A DNA stretch of 61,864 bases from NCBI GenBank assembly GCA_964236735.1, contig CAXSFM010000024.1:1-61864 (forward strand), read 5' to 3'. This document shows positions 1 to 8,240 of the stretch, one piece after another; position 1 is the first letter of the stretch, and every line of letters begins with the position of its first letter. Under the pieces are notes generated by a model that saw only the letters and a program-made list of their open reading frames with translations, ran no database searches and was not told the DNA's origin. This DNA comes from JAIVJG01 sp964236735. GTDB taxonomy: Bacteria > Acidobacteriota > Blastocatellia > Pyrinomonadales > Pyrinomonadaceae. Both the position numbers and the translations under genes were made by a program.

Positions 1-199
1 TTCCATCTCAGTAGTTTAGCGCCTCTCAAATTGTGCTTAACTACTCTAGCCCCATTTCTTTTACGTCCGAGACATCCATGTGCATCTCAGTGAAACATCG
101 GCGACATCATACGCCTGAGAAGGGATTTGGATTGCCATTAGCGAAACAATCTATATCCGACGTCTAACCTGTCATTCCAGACTTGATAAGGTAAAAGAA

Positions 200-946
200 A
201 TGACAATGCTAATAACAAAAATCATGGCGTGCTTGGTTTGGACACTTTCAATCGTCGCCTTATTTTCTTTTCAGGGATTTTCGCCGGTCAGCAGCCAAAC
301 TAAAGGATCAGTAGTCGTTAAAAATTCAAAACCGGAAAACGCACTTGTCGAGCGTTTCGATGCAGCTATTCAACAACGCTTTTTGACTGAGCCAAACTTT
401 GGTATGCGACGCATTCAACCTGCTTTTCCGCCGAATCCGCATCTTGAGCAGTTCAGCCCAATCAACGACGAAGAAAGAGCGAGCGTCGCCGCTTTCGAGA
501 AAGACGGCTGGAAGGTTAGTCTGTATTTGTTCGGACGACACGCCGCGCCAAAGGTCGTTGATGGAAAAGAGCAAAAGGAATTTAGCGTTAGCTACCGCCT
601 GAACAAGCCCTTGCCGATCACAAAAGAACTTACGGAGAAACAATTGCCGAACGCCGAGAAGTTACTCAAAGAAGTGAAGGCCGCATTTCTGGAGTTTCAA
701 ACGCCGAATAGCCCGAATGAAAATAATTATGAATTTAGTATCGGCAAATGGTCTTATGTTGCCAAACCCGTGCGCGCAGTTAACCAGTCGTGTTTGAAGT
801 GTCATACTGATTACGTCGTGACTGAAAAAGTTGGCGACGACAAATACAAATTTAGAAAACGGCAAGTCGGAGATGCGAACGGAGTCATAGTTTATGGTTT
901 CGATAATGAAGGCGACTCTGTTAGCAATCTGCTCCGGCTGAAATAA
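200..946 (+). CDS. Secreted c-type heme protein, DUF3365 (Tll0287-like)
   Basis: 248 residues. Residues 1-30 form a signal peptide (basic start, hydrophobic core ending near FSPVSSQ), so the protein acts outside the cytoplasm. A single CxxCH heme-attachment motif (SCLKCH) lies near residue 199, followed by a short domain with the pattern VGDANGVIVYGF. One CxxCH near the C terminus and a long N-terminal sensor-like region fit DUF3365/Tll0287-type heme proteins, often linked to redox or gas sensing. A cytochrome P460-like assignment is the alternative. Base composition is clearly more AT-rich than the genes that follow, which may mean recent acquisition. No partner gene is adjacent. The ATG at 200 is preceded by a purine-rich stretch (AAAAGAA). 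The 199 bases before it hold nothing I can name. Confidence 0.6.
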   Translation: MTMLITKIMACLVWTLSIVALFSFQGFSPVSSQTKGSVVVKNSKPENALVERFDAAIQQRFLTEPNFGMRRIQPAFPPNPHLEQFSPINDEERASVAAFEKDGWKVSLYLFGRHAAPKVVDGKEQKEFSVSYRLNKPLPITKELTEKQLPNAEKLLKEVKAAFLEFQTPNSPNENNYEFSIGKWSYVAKPVRAVNQSCLKCHTDYVVTEKVGDDKYKFRKRQVGDANGVIVYGFDNEGDSVSNLLRLK

Positions 947-1036
947 TTCTCGCACGCGCATCTGGCAACTCATTCAACTCGCCGCCCAGACTGTATGTTT
1001 TTCAAGATGATTCGCCTGATGTAAATTGAGCGAGCA

Positions 1037-1579
1037 ATGAACACCTACTGCGAGTTCGCCGCCTCTGACCCGTTACATCAGCCATATCACGATCACGAAT
1101 ACGGCTTTCCGCTCACGGACGATGCCGCGCTGTTTGAGAGGCTAATTCTGGAAATCAATCAGGCGGGACTTTCGTGGGCGACGATTTTAAAGAAGCGCGA
1201 TGCGTTCCGACGGGCTTATAGCGCGTTTAATCTCGATCTCGTCGCGGCTTACGATGAAGCGGAGCGTGCGCGGCTGTTGTCCGACGCGGGCATCATACGC
1301 AATCGTTTGAAGGTCAACGCCGCGATTGAAAACGCGCGAAGGCTCGTTCAGTTGCGCGGCGAGTACGGCTCGTTCGCGGGATGGCTGAATCAACATCATC
1401 CACGCACGCGCGAAGAGTGGGTCAAGCTGTTTAAGAAAACGTTTCTCTTCACCGGCACGGAAATCGTCAACGAGTTTTTGATGAGCACGGGCTACTTGCC
1501 CGGCGCGCATCGGGAGAGTTGTCCGATCTACAAAGAAGTCATCGCGTCCAGCCCGCCCTGGTTGATGAAAGGCGCGTGA
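1037..1579 (+). CDS. tag: DNA-3-methyladenine glycosylase I
   Basis: 180 residues, the normal length for Tag. The enzyme removes 3-methyladenine from alkylated DNA as the first step of base-excision repair in the cytoplasm. The zinc snap of the family is complete: Cys5 and His18 near the N terminus (TYCEF, YHDHEYG) and His158-x3-Cys162 near the C terminus (GAHRESC). Glu39 and Trp47 in the LEINQAGLSW segment match the base-pocket residues known for the Escherichia coli enzyme. The helix-hairpin-helix core is intact. The gene is followed after about 90 bases by a YfiT-like gene with its own ribosome site, so a shared transcript is possible. Confidence 0.95.
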   Translation: MNTYCEFAASDPLHQPYHDHEYGFPLTDDAALFERLILEINQAGLSWATILKKRDAFRRAYSAFNLDLVAAYDEAERARLLSDAGIIRNRLKVNAAIENARRLVQLRGEYGSFAGWLNQHHPRTREEWVKLFKKTFLFTGTEIVNEFLMSTGYLPGAHRESCPIYKEVIASSPPWLMKGA

Positions 1580-1672
1580 ATCTCTTCCATGCTCCGCGTG
1601 GTTAGTGATAAATTTTCCACATCCGGCAACACTTCGCACAATCAATGTTCACGATGCAGAGAGGAAACATCC

Positions 1673-2200
1673 ATGACAGATTTACGATTCCCCGTCGGTA
1701 CATTTCAGATGGAAGGCCAGCAACTCGACGCGGCAGAGCGCGCGAAGTTCATCGAGCAGATCGCGGAGACCCCCGCGCGCCTGCGTGATGCCGTCGGCGG
1801 ATTGGCGGATGAGCAACTCGATACGCCGTATCGTCCCGGCGGCTGGACGGTGCGGCAGGTCACGCATCACGTCCCCGACAGCCACCTCAACGCATATCTG
1901 CGTTTCAAGTTCGCGCTCACCGAAGACTCGCCCGTCATCAAGCCTTACGATGAAGCGCAATGGGCGTTGCTCGCCGATACGCGCGACACGCCCGTCGAAG
2001 TCTCGCTCCGGCTGCTCGAAGCCCTGCACGAGCGTTGGGTAACGCTCCTGCGCTCGCTCACGCCGGAGGATTTCGCGCGCACCTTCCGACACCCTGAGCG
2101 CGGCACGGTCTCGCTCGATAACAACCTCGCGCTCTACGCATGGCACGGGCAACACCACGTCGCGCACGTCACATCATTGCGCGAGCGAATGAACTGGTGA
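1673..2200 (+). CDS. DinB-superfamily protein, YfiT/BstA thiol-transferase type
   Basis: About 175 residues from the ATG at 1673, chosen because an AGAGGAA ribosome site ends 6-7 bases before it; the reading frame is open further upstream without a comparable site. The product is a four-helix DinB-fold protein. The three metal-ligand histidines of the YfiT type are visible in THHVPDSHLNAY and in the C-terminal WHGQHHVAHV. YfiT homologues are metal-dependent thiol transferases (BstA acts with bacillithiol in Bacillus), so a detoxification role is likely, but the thiol used here is unknown. The stop codon overlaps the proposed GTG start of folK. Confidence 0.85.
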   Translation: MTDLRFPVGTFQMEGQQLDAAERAKFIEQIAETPARLRDAVGGLADEQLDTPYRPGGWTVRQVTHHVPDSHLNAYLRFKFALTEDSPVIKPYDEAQWALLADTRDTPVEVSLRLLEALHERWVTLLRSLTPEDFARTFRHPERGTVSLDNNLALYAWHGQHHVAHVTSLRERMNW

Positions 2201-2757
2201 GCAGCGAAGTTGAAGACGGCAGCGAAGTGAAGACGCGCGCGTTCGTCGGCGTCGGGTCGAACCTCGGCGACAGGGCTGGATATTTACTGCTCGGCGTGCG
2301 CGGGATGTTGGAGGCGGGATTGCCCGTCGCGCGTCTCTCTTCCATCTACGAGACCGAGCCGGTTGACGTGCCCGACGCGCAGCCCGCCTATCTCAACATG
2401 GTGGTTGAATTGCGCGGCGATGAAACGTCGTTGCCCGCGCCCGAACAATTGCTCGCGCGACTGCTGCGCGTCGAATATCAACTCGGCAGGCGTCGCGAGA
2501 TGATGCGCGCGGCGCGCACGCTCGACCTCGACCTACTGCTCTACGGAGACCTTCGACAGCACAACGATTTCCTAACGCTCCCGCACCCGCGCCTGCACCT
2601 GCGCCGCTTCGTCCTCGCCCCTCTCGCCGAACTCGCGCCCGACTTGCTGCATCCGACATTGCGACGAACGTACAGCGATCTTCTCGCGACGACATCAGAC
2701 ACTTCATTAGTCCAACTCTGGACGCCAGTACAAGCGAGACGCGACAGCAGCATTTGA
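2197..2757 (+). CDS. folK: 6-hydroxymethyl-7,8-dihydropterin pyrophosphokinase
   Basis: About 186 residues. HPPK transfers pyrophosphate from ATP to 6-hydroxymethyl-dihydropterin in folate synthesis. The N-terminal signature FVGVGSNLGDR, the ETEPVD substrate segment and the catalytic RTLDLDLLLYG block are all present, with the conserved PHPRLHLRRFVLAPL at the end of the domain. The start is uncertain: GTG at 2197 overlaps the previous stop (GTGA), which suggests translational coupling, while GTG at 2227 would give the more usual short N terminus MKTRAFVGVGSN. No other folate gene is adjacent. Confidence 0.92.
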   Translation: MSSEVEDGSEVKTRAFVGVGSNLGDRAGYLLLGVRGMLEAGLPVARLSSIYETEPVDVPDAQPAYLNMVVELRGDETSLPAPEQLLARLLRVEYQLGRRREMMRAARTLDLDLLLYGDLRQHNDFLTLPHPRLHLRRFVLAPLAELAPDLLHPTLRRTYSDLLATTSDTSLVQLWTPVQARRDSSI

Positions 2758-2841
2758 TTAACTAAAAATCCGTTCCGCCTCGCCGCGCGTAATTTAGACA
2801 CCCCCGCTTTACACATCGCGTTTACTGTGAGGAGCAACGAA

Positions 2842-3681
2842 GTGTTCGAGACCGAGAGAGACGTGCTCGCGTGGTACGAGCGTCAGCCGAGAGCCGTCAA
2901 CCGCGCGTTTCTGAAAAGCATTCCGTGGACGGAAGTGCGTCGCCACGAGCTTCCGCCGGCGTTCGTTCCCGTGCTGCTCTACATGCGCGACGTGGAGAGC
3001 TTCACGGATATTTATTACAAGGAACTGCGACGCACGCCGACGGGCAAAGACCCCGTCATCAAAAGATTCATGGAGCGTTGGAGCGCGGAGGAACAGGATC
3101 ACGCAGACCTGCTCAACCGCTTTCTCGCAGAGGCGAATGTGCCCGTCAGCCCGCGCTGGGAAGCGGAGGAGAAAGCCAAAATTCCTTTTCGTTACACGCT
3201 CGAAAACTACCTCGCGGGCGTCGCCACGAAACCGTTCGGCGGCAGCTTCGCGGGCGCGCACATGGCGTGGGGCGCGATCAATGAGTTGACGACGTTGCAG
3301 GGCTACCGCCGTCTGTGGAAACTCGCGCGCCATCCCGTGCTCGAAAATATTCTTCGCACCATCGCGCGTGAAGAATCAGTGCATGTCAATTTCTACTGGC
3401 ACGTCGCCAGACTCAAACTCGCTCGCTCGCCGTTCGCGCAAAAGCTGGCGCGCTTTATCATCGGCAAATTCTGGACGCCCGTCGGGCAAGGGACGAAGCC
3501 GACGCGCGAGACGAACTATCTCATCTCGACGCTCTTTGAAGGAGTCGAGGGCGTCTCGTTCTTTGATCGCAAGGTCAACGGTCGCGTCGAGCAACTGCCC
3601 GGCTTCGGCGACTTCAAAAACATCACCGAGCGCATCCGCGCCATTTCGATGAACGATGAGTCTCTCATCGCATCAGCGTGA
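2842..3681 (+). CDS. Ferritin-like diiron protein, acyl-ACP desaturase-like
   Basis: 279 residues from the GTG at 2842, preferred because GAGGAG lies 7 bases upstream; a GTG at 2827 would add five residues. Carboxylate and histidine ligands of a diiron helical bundle are visible: Glu52 (MRDVESF), an ExxH in EEQDH (Glu84, His87), Glu in INELT and a second ExxH in EESVH. This order (E...ExxH...E...ExxH) is that of soluble acyl-ACP desaturases and related oxygenases. A fatty-acid or small-molecule oxidase role is inferred from fold only; substrate and electron donor are not apparent. A perfect palindrome begins directly after the stop codon. Confidence 0.7.
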   Translation: MFETERDVLAWYERQPRAVNRAFLKSIPWTEVRRHELPPAFVPVLLYMRDVESFTDIYYKELRRTPTGKDPVIKRFMERWSAEEQDHADLLNRFLAEANVPVSPRWEAEEKAKIPFRYTLENYLAGVATKPFGGSFAGAHMAWGAINELTTLQGYRRLWKLARHPVLENILRTIAREESVHVNFYWHVARLKLARSPFAQKLARFIIGKFWTPVGQGTKPTRETNYLISTLFEGVEGVSFFDRKVNGRVEQLPGFGDFKNITERIRAISMNDESLIASA

Positions 3682-3682
3682 A

Positions 3683-3754
3683 GTCAGTACCGCCTGCGGT
3701 AGCGGGCGGGTCTGCCTTTGTGAGCACCCGCCCGCTACCGCAGGCGGTACTGAC
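3683..3754. repeat. Perfect 29-bp inverted repeat (palindrome family C, copy 1)
   Basis: Arms 3683-3711 and 3726-3754 are perfectly complementary around a 14-base loop. Related to the copy at 36860-36933. It lies between two genes on the plus strand, has no T-tract, and so is a mobile or REP-like palindrome rather than a simple terminator. Confidence 0.9.
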
Positions 3755-3856
3755 AGTTCCACATTCTTCTTGCCGCTTTGCTAACCCCTCACCTATAATC
3801 CGGCGCGCTCGCTCATTGCCTTGCAGGAAAGCGCGAGCGTAGAATCATCTCCAAAC

Positions 3857-4063
3857 ATGCGCCGCCACAAACTTCTCTTGGTTGCCGGGGTCACTGCGTA
3901 CTTCATCGGTTCGTTGGTTAACTTCTATCTGTGGCGTCCCGAAGCCTGTTCCTGCGGCGACTGGCGTTGCCGCACCACGATCATCACTGAGTACCCGCGC
4001 GCTGTCCTCCTTCATCCAATCAAAGCAATCGAATATCTCTTCGCGCCCGTCTGTAACGACTGA
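3857..4063 (+). CDS. Small single-pass membrane protein, unknown function
   Basis: 68 residues from the ATG at 3857 (a TTG at 3821 would add twelve). A basic start (MRRHK) and one hydrophobic segment at about residues 5-24 suggest an N-terminal anchor. Three cysteines (ACSCGDWRC) and a fourth near the end (VCND) follow it. I recognise no family. It sits 39 bases upstream of panB. The small size and absence of a clear ribosome site keep confidence moderate. Confidence 0.45.
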   Translation: MRRHKLLLVAGVTAYFIGSLVNFYLWRPEACSCGDWRCRTTIITEYPRAVLLHPIKAIEYLFAPVCND

Positions 4064-4101
4064 AGCCTTACGCGAAGGCCGAAAGGGAGTGATCGTTAAG
4101 T

Positions 4102-4992
4102 ATGGTCTATCTCAAACAGCAGCGTCCCGAAAAAGTGACCGTGCCGAGTTTACGCGCGAGCAAAGAACGAGGAGAGCGTCTCGTCTGCCTGACGGCTTAC
4201 GACTATCCGACGGCGCGCATCGTTGATGAGGCGGGCACGGACATCATTCTCGTCGGCGACTCTCTCGGCAACGTCGTGCTCGGTTACGACTCGACCGTGC
4301 CCGTCTCGCTCGAAGAGATGCTCGAACACACGCGCGCTGTCCGTCGCGGAGTCGAGCGCGCGCTGCTCGTCGCGGACATGCCCTACGGCACGTACCACAC
4401 GGGCGCGGACGATGCCGTGCGCGCGGCGCTGCGTCTCGTTAAAGAAGGCGGCGCGGAAGTCGTCAAGCTCGAAGGCGGGCGCAATCGTCTGGAAATCATC
4501 AGGCGTCTGATTGACGCGGAGATTCCTGTCATGGGACACATCGGTCTGACGCCGCAGTCTCTGAACAAACTCGGCGGCTATCGCCTGCAAGCCAAGACGG
4601 CGGACGCGGCGCGCGCGCTCGTCGAGGATGCGCGCGCGCTCGAAGAGGCGGGCGTCTGCTCCATCGTGCTCGAAGTCGTGCCGCGAGAGATCGCACGTAT
4701 GGTAACGGATGCCGTGCGCGTCCCGACCATCGGCATCGGCGCGGGCGACTCATGCGACGCGCAGATACTCGTGCTCCACGACATGCTCGGACTCTCGTTC
4801 AGCCGCACGCGCCCGCGCTTCGTGCGCCAGTACGCGGATTTGCGCGAGACCATCACCAACGCCATCAGCCGCTACGCTGAAGACGTGCGCGCCGGTGCGT
4901 TCCCTTCCGAAGCCGAGTCGTACCCGCTGCCCGCCGACGCGGCAAACGAACTAAACGCGCGCGCCGAACACGACGCCGCGAACAAGAAATGA
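4102..4992 (+). CDS. panB: 3-methyl-2-oxobutanoate hydroxymethyltransferase
   Basis: 296 residues, slightly longer than the usual 265-280 because of a C-terminal extension rich in Ala and charged residues. PanB makes ketopantoate from 2-oxoisovalerate and methylene-tetrahydrofolate, the first committed step to pantothenate and CoA. Family motifs are clear: TAYDYPTARIVDEAG, the metal-site VGDSLGNVVLG, VVKLEGG, MGHIGLTPQS, the catalytic Glu in IVLEVVP, and IGIGAG. panC follows on the same strand, separated by a heptamer hairpin, so the two probably form a panBC unit. Folate-linked chemistry is consistent with, but not explained by, folK upstream. Confidence 0.97.
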   Translation: MVYLKQQRPEKVTVPSLRASKERGERLVCLTAYDYPTARIVDEAGTDIILVGDSLGNVVLGYDSTVPVSLEEMLEHTRAVRRGVERALLVADMPYGTYHTGADDAVRAALRLVKEGGAEVVKLEGGRNRLEIIRRLIDAEIPVMGHIGLTPQSLNKLGGYRLQAKTADAARALVEDARALEEAGVCSIVLEVVPREIARMVTDAVRVPTIGIGAGDSCDAQILVLHDMLGLSFSRTRPRFVRQYADLRETITNAISRYAEDVRAGAFPSEAESYPLPADAANELNARAEHDAANKK

Positions 4993-4994
4993 AC

Positions 4995-5129
4995 AAGCGG
5001 TCAGCAATCAGCAGTCAGCGTTCAGCTTAAAACTGCTTCGACCGTCGAACACAATTCATCTCAACTGAAATGACAGCGCACGCCAAAACCGCTTTAAGCT
5101 GATTGCTGACCGCTGATCGCTGACCGCTT
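4995..5129. repeat. Heptamer hairpin H1 (AGTCAGC type) between panB and panC
   Basis: Left arm 4995-5028 and right arm 5096-5129 are built from variants of the 7-base unit (A/G)(G/A)TCAGC and are complementary with a few mismatches. The loop is long (67 bases). It lies inside the panB-panC pair and the right arm ends only 4 bases before the panC start. Confidence 0.85.
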
Positions 5130-5132
5130 TTT

Positions 5133-6020
5133 ATGGAAATCATCAACCGACGCCAGCGCATGTCTTCCGTGACGCGCAAATTGCGACGCGAGGAAGACAA
5201 AACCATCGGGCTGGTGCCGACGATGGGCGCGCTGCACGAAGGACACCTCAGTCTCGTGCGCGAAGCCAGACGCATGTGCGACGTGGTCGTCGTCTCGGTC
5301 TTCGTCAACCCGACGCAGTTCAGTCCCAGCGAAGACTTCGCGCGTTACCCGCGTGATCTGACGCAGGACACGACGCGGCTCGCCGACTACAACGTGGATT
5401 ACATCTTCGCGCCGTCGGTTGACGAGATGTACCCGAAGGGCTTCGCGACTTACGTCAACGTCGAAGGACTCTCCGACCCGATGGAAGGCGCGGCGCGTCC
5501 CGGCCACTTTCGCGGCGTCGCCACCGTGCTGACCATTCTCTTCAACGCCGTGCGCGCGGACTTCGCCTACTTCGGGCAGAAGGACGCGCAACAAGTGCTC
5601 GTCGTCCGACGCCTCGTGCGCGACCTCGCCTTCGACACGGAGATCGTCGTGCTGCCGACGGTGCGCGAAGAATCCGGCCTTGCGCTTTCTTCGCGCAACG
5701 CCTATCTCAAAGACAACGAGCGACGCGCCGCCGCCATCCTCTATCGCGCGCTCTCGCAGGCGCGCGAGGTTTATGCAGAGGGCGAGCGCAACGCCAAACG
5801 TCTGGCCGAAGTCGTGCGCCACACCGTCGAGACGGAGCCGCGCGCGCGCCTCGAATACGTGAGCGTCGTGGACGCCGAGACGATGAGCAAGTTCGACCAG
5901 ATGACCGACGACCGCCCTGTCCTCATCGCGCTCGCCGCACAGGTCGGCGCGACGCGCCTGATAGACAACATCATCATTCAACCGACACGCCAGAAAGCGC
6001 GTGCGACCAACGAAACTTAA
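5133..6020 (+). CDS. panC: Pantothenate synthetase
   Basis: 295 residues. PanC joins pantoate and beta-alanine using ATP through a pantoyl-adenylate intermediate. The nucleotidyl-transferase signature is intact: PTMGALHEGHLSL near residue 30 with both histidines of the HxGH motif, FVNPTQF, the pantoate site in RPGHFRGV, FGQKDAQQ, and the KMSKS-like SSRN segment. Length and order match the family. The start at 5133 lies just behind the right arm of hairpin H1, so no strong ribosome site is visible; translation may depend on coupling with panB or on unfolding of the hairpin. Confidence 0.97.
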   Translation: MEIINRRQRMSSVTRKLRREEDKTIGLVPTMGALHEGHLSLVREARRMCDVVVVSVFVNPTQFSPSEDFARYPRDLTQDTTRLADYNVDYIFAPSVDEMYPKGFATYVNVEGLSDPMEGAARPGHFRGVATVLTILFNAVRADFAYFGQKDAQQVLVVRRLVRDLAFDTEIVVLPTVREESGLALSSRNAYLKDNERRAAAILYRALSQAREVYAEGERNAKRLAEVVRHTVETEPRARLEYVSVVDAETMSKFDQMTDDRPVLIALAAQVGATRLIDNIIIQPTRQKARATNET

Positions 6021-6025
6021 GACGC

Positions 6026-7468
6026 ATGATCCTCTTAAAACCAAAGATAAATAGCGCGACGCTCGTTCTCATGCTCGCCGTCTTCGCACTCTGCCTTGTC
6101 CACGCGAGCGCAGACGGCCAGCCACAGCAGCAGGGCGCGGCTGCGGAGTGGGTGCAATTTGAATCCGCCGACAAAAGTTTCGCCGCGCAGTTTCCGCAAA
6201 CGCCGGTTGAAGAAATCAAGCGCGTGCCCCTCTCAGGCGGCACGTACACGCAACGCATCTATGCCGCTTCCGACGCGCAGTCAACACGCTACAGCGTGAT
6301 CGTGCAGGACTTGCCCGCCGGCAACAACAGCGATGCCGCGCGTCATTCTTCGTTGCCAATGATGGACGAATTAGCCAACACTCTCGGTAAAGAAATCGGC
6401 GAGCAACTCAACGCGCCGTTCAAACTTGAGCGCCTGCGAGACTTCACGCTCGGCGGCTATTCCGGTCGCCAGTACAACGTCTCCGTCGCGGGAAAGACGG
6501 GCGTGTTGAGCATTCATCTCGTCGAGCAGCGCGCCATTGCGCTGCTCGCGCTCGGCGGCGTTGAGAGCGACGCGCGCATCGAGCGCTTTCTCGATTCATT
6601 CAGATTACGTGTCATTCAGGACGCGACAACTCAATCCGACAATCAGACGACGGCGACGCAGAGTGCGACTCCATCGCCGTCATCCACGCCTGATCCGTCG
6701 GCGTCCCCCACACCCGCGCGCCCGCAAGCGGTTCTCTTCGACACACTCAAAGCTCGACCGTCAGGAAAACAAACGACGGGCGCGACTCCCGGCACAGGCC
6801 AAGGCACAGGCACAAGCACAGGAGAAGGTGCGGGCACGGGTCGCAACGGCGAGGGACGCAACACTGGCAGCGGCGAGGAAGCGTCGAACACGGAAGGCAT
6901 ATTCAGGGCCGGTGACGTGACGAGCAAGGCAGCCGTCACTACCAAACCACAACCGGGCTACACGGAGGAGGCACGACAAAATAGCGTTGACGGCACTGTC
7001 AGGCTGCGCGTGATCTTAGCGGCTTCCGGGAAAATAACCAACATCACGGTCATCAAAGGACTCCCCGATGGCCTAACGGAAAAGGCCATCGCCGCCGCGC
7101 GTGAAATCAAGTTCCGACCCGCGCAAAAGGACGGGCACGCAGTCTCGCAATACATCACGCTCGAATACAACTTCAATATTTATTATGACGAGGACAAGGT
7201 CACGGACAAGGCCGTGATTCTGGACAAGCCCGCGCCGGATTACACGGAGGATGCGCGACGAAACAAAGTCACCGGCACGGTGGTCTTAAACGTCATGCTC
7301 CTGAAAGACGGCGCGATTAGCTCCGTTGATGTCGTCAAGGGATTGCCCGACGGATTGACGGAGAAGGCCATCGAGGCCGCACGCAAAATCAAATTCAAGC
7401 CCGCCGCCGACAAAGGCAAGCCCGTCAGCGTCGCGCGTCAGATCGAATACGCTTTCACTCTCAACTAA
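6026..7468 (+). CDS. TonB-family protein with two C-terminal TonB domains
   Basis: 480 residues beginning 5 bases after panC. Residues 1-36 are a signal peptide or anchor. A middle domain (about 37-195) is followed by a low-complexity linker rich in Thr, Pro, Ser and Gly (about 200-285), then two tandem copies of the TonB C-terminal fold. Each copy has the pattern P-x-Y-T-E-x-A-R, a central G-T-V-x-L, KGLPDGLTEKAI and IKFxPA. The repeat pair is separated by about 90 residues and is highly alike, so it is an internal duplication. Such proteins in acidobacteria-like genomes often act in the envelope without a full TonB role; no ExbB or ExbD gene is near. Confidence 0.85.
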   Translation: MILLKPKINSATLVLMLAVFALCLVHASADGQPQQQGAAAEWVQFESADKSFAAQFPQTPVEEIKRVPLSGGTYTQRIYAASDAQSTRYSVIVQDLPAGNNSDAARHSSLPMMDELANTLGKEIGEQLNAPFKLERLRDFTLGGYSGRQYNVSVAGKTGVLSIHLVEQRAIALLALGGVESDARIERFLDSFRLRVIQDATTQSDNQTTATQSATPSPSSTPDPSASPTPARPQAVLFDTLKARPSGKQTTGATPGTGQGTGTSTGEGAGTGRNGEGRNTGSGEEASNTEGIFRAGDVTSKAAVTTKPQPGYTEEARQNSVDGTVRLRVILAASGKITNITVIKGLPDGLTEKAIAAAREIKFRPAQKDGHAVSQYITLEYNFNIYYDEDKVTDKAVILDKPAPDYTEDARRNKVTGTVVLNVMLLKDGAISSVDVVKGLPDGLTEKAIEAARKIKFKPAADKGKPVSVARQIEYAFTLN

Positions 7469-7637
7469 ACGCGCGCCGTTCACGCTTTAGTCTCACTAAC
7501 GCCGTGCAACGTGTACGGTGAAGACACTCCCGTTTCGTCACTCACGCCTAAAACTGCTATTATTTCTCGTCCCCTGCACGCACATTTTTGGACGCATTGC
7601 CGGCGCTCAGTCACACACGTCCGCACGCAATTTAACG

Positions 7638-8168
7638 ATGAATGCAAGCATGAAACAAAAGGCTCACATACAGTTCGACATCAACGGCGAAGTGGCGGAA
7701 GTCGCCTTCGCGCCGCACAAGACGTTGCTCGAAGTCTTGCGCGAGGACATGAATCTGATGGGCACGAAACATGGCTGCGAACTCGGCGAGTGCGGGACGT
7801 GCGCCGTGCTCGTGGACGGGCGCTCCGTGCTCTCGTGTCTCATGCTCGGACTCGAAGCCGAAGGCCGCCGCGTCGAGACGGTCGAAGGCATGGAGACGGC
7901 TGACGGCTTGCATCCCTTGCAGGAAACCTTCGCCGACCTCGGCGCGGCGCAGTGCGGCTACTGCACGCCCGGCTTCCTGCTCGTTGCCAAAGAGTTGCTC
8001 GCGGCGAACGCGACCCCCACGCGAGACGAAATCAAGGAAGCCTTGAGCGGTAATCTCTGTCGCTGCACGGGCTACATCAAAATCTACGAAGCGGTCGAAC
8101 TGGCGGCGGCGCGCCTGCGCGGCGAAGCCTTCGAGCTACCGAGAGAAAGCGTCTATGGCTACGAATAG
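7638..8168 (+). CDS. [2Fe-2S] small subunit of molybdenum hydroxylase, HcrC/CoxS type
   Basis: 176 residues from the ATG at 7638; the frame is open from a GTG at 7518 but that extension encodes a signal-like stretch not expected for this cytoplasmic subunit. Two iron-sulphur sites are complete: a plant-ferredoxin-type site with Cys47, Cys52, Cys55 and Cys67, and a C-terminal helical site with CGYC and CRC. The protein relays electrons between the molybdenum centre and FAD. Its partners are the large subunit at 10445 and the FAD subunit at 13488. A methyltransferase gene interrupts the expected direct neighbour relation. The FAD subunit suggests a 4-hydroxybenzoyl-CoA reductase-type enzyme. 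Confidence 0.9.
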   Translation: MNASMKQKAHIQFDINGEVAEVAFAPHKTLLEVLREDMNLMGTKHGCELGECGTCAVLVDGRSVLSCLMLGLEAEGRRVETVEGMETADGLHPLQETFADLGAAQCGYCTPGFLLVAKELLAANATPTRDEIKEALSGNLCRCTGYIKIYEAVELAAARLRGEAFELPRESVYGYE

Positions 8169-8240
8169 ATACTTCTCAATGAGTGGCAGGAATAGTTCTG
8201 ACCTCTCTGTATAGCGAAAGCAAGCGAAGGACTAACGGGA

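Noticed and set aside
5094..6044. Long minus-strand frame opposite panC
   Set aside because: It is the complement of a clear enzyme gene in GC-rich DNA and shows no family pattern. The same holds for the frames opposite clpB (40257-41798), groEL (44329-45426), speB (34566-35735) and the mscS gene (37127-38044).
7518..7637. Signal peptide on the molybdoenzyme small subunit
   Set aside because: The GTG at 7518 would add a signal-like segment, but this subunit type is cytoplasmic and the ATG at 7638 gives the normal length.
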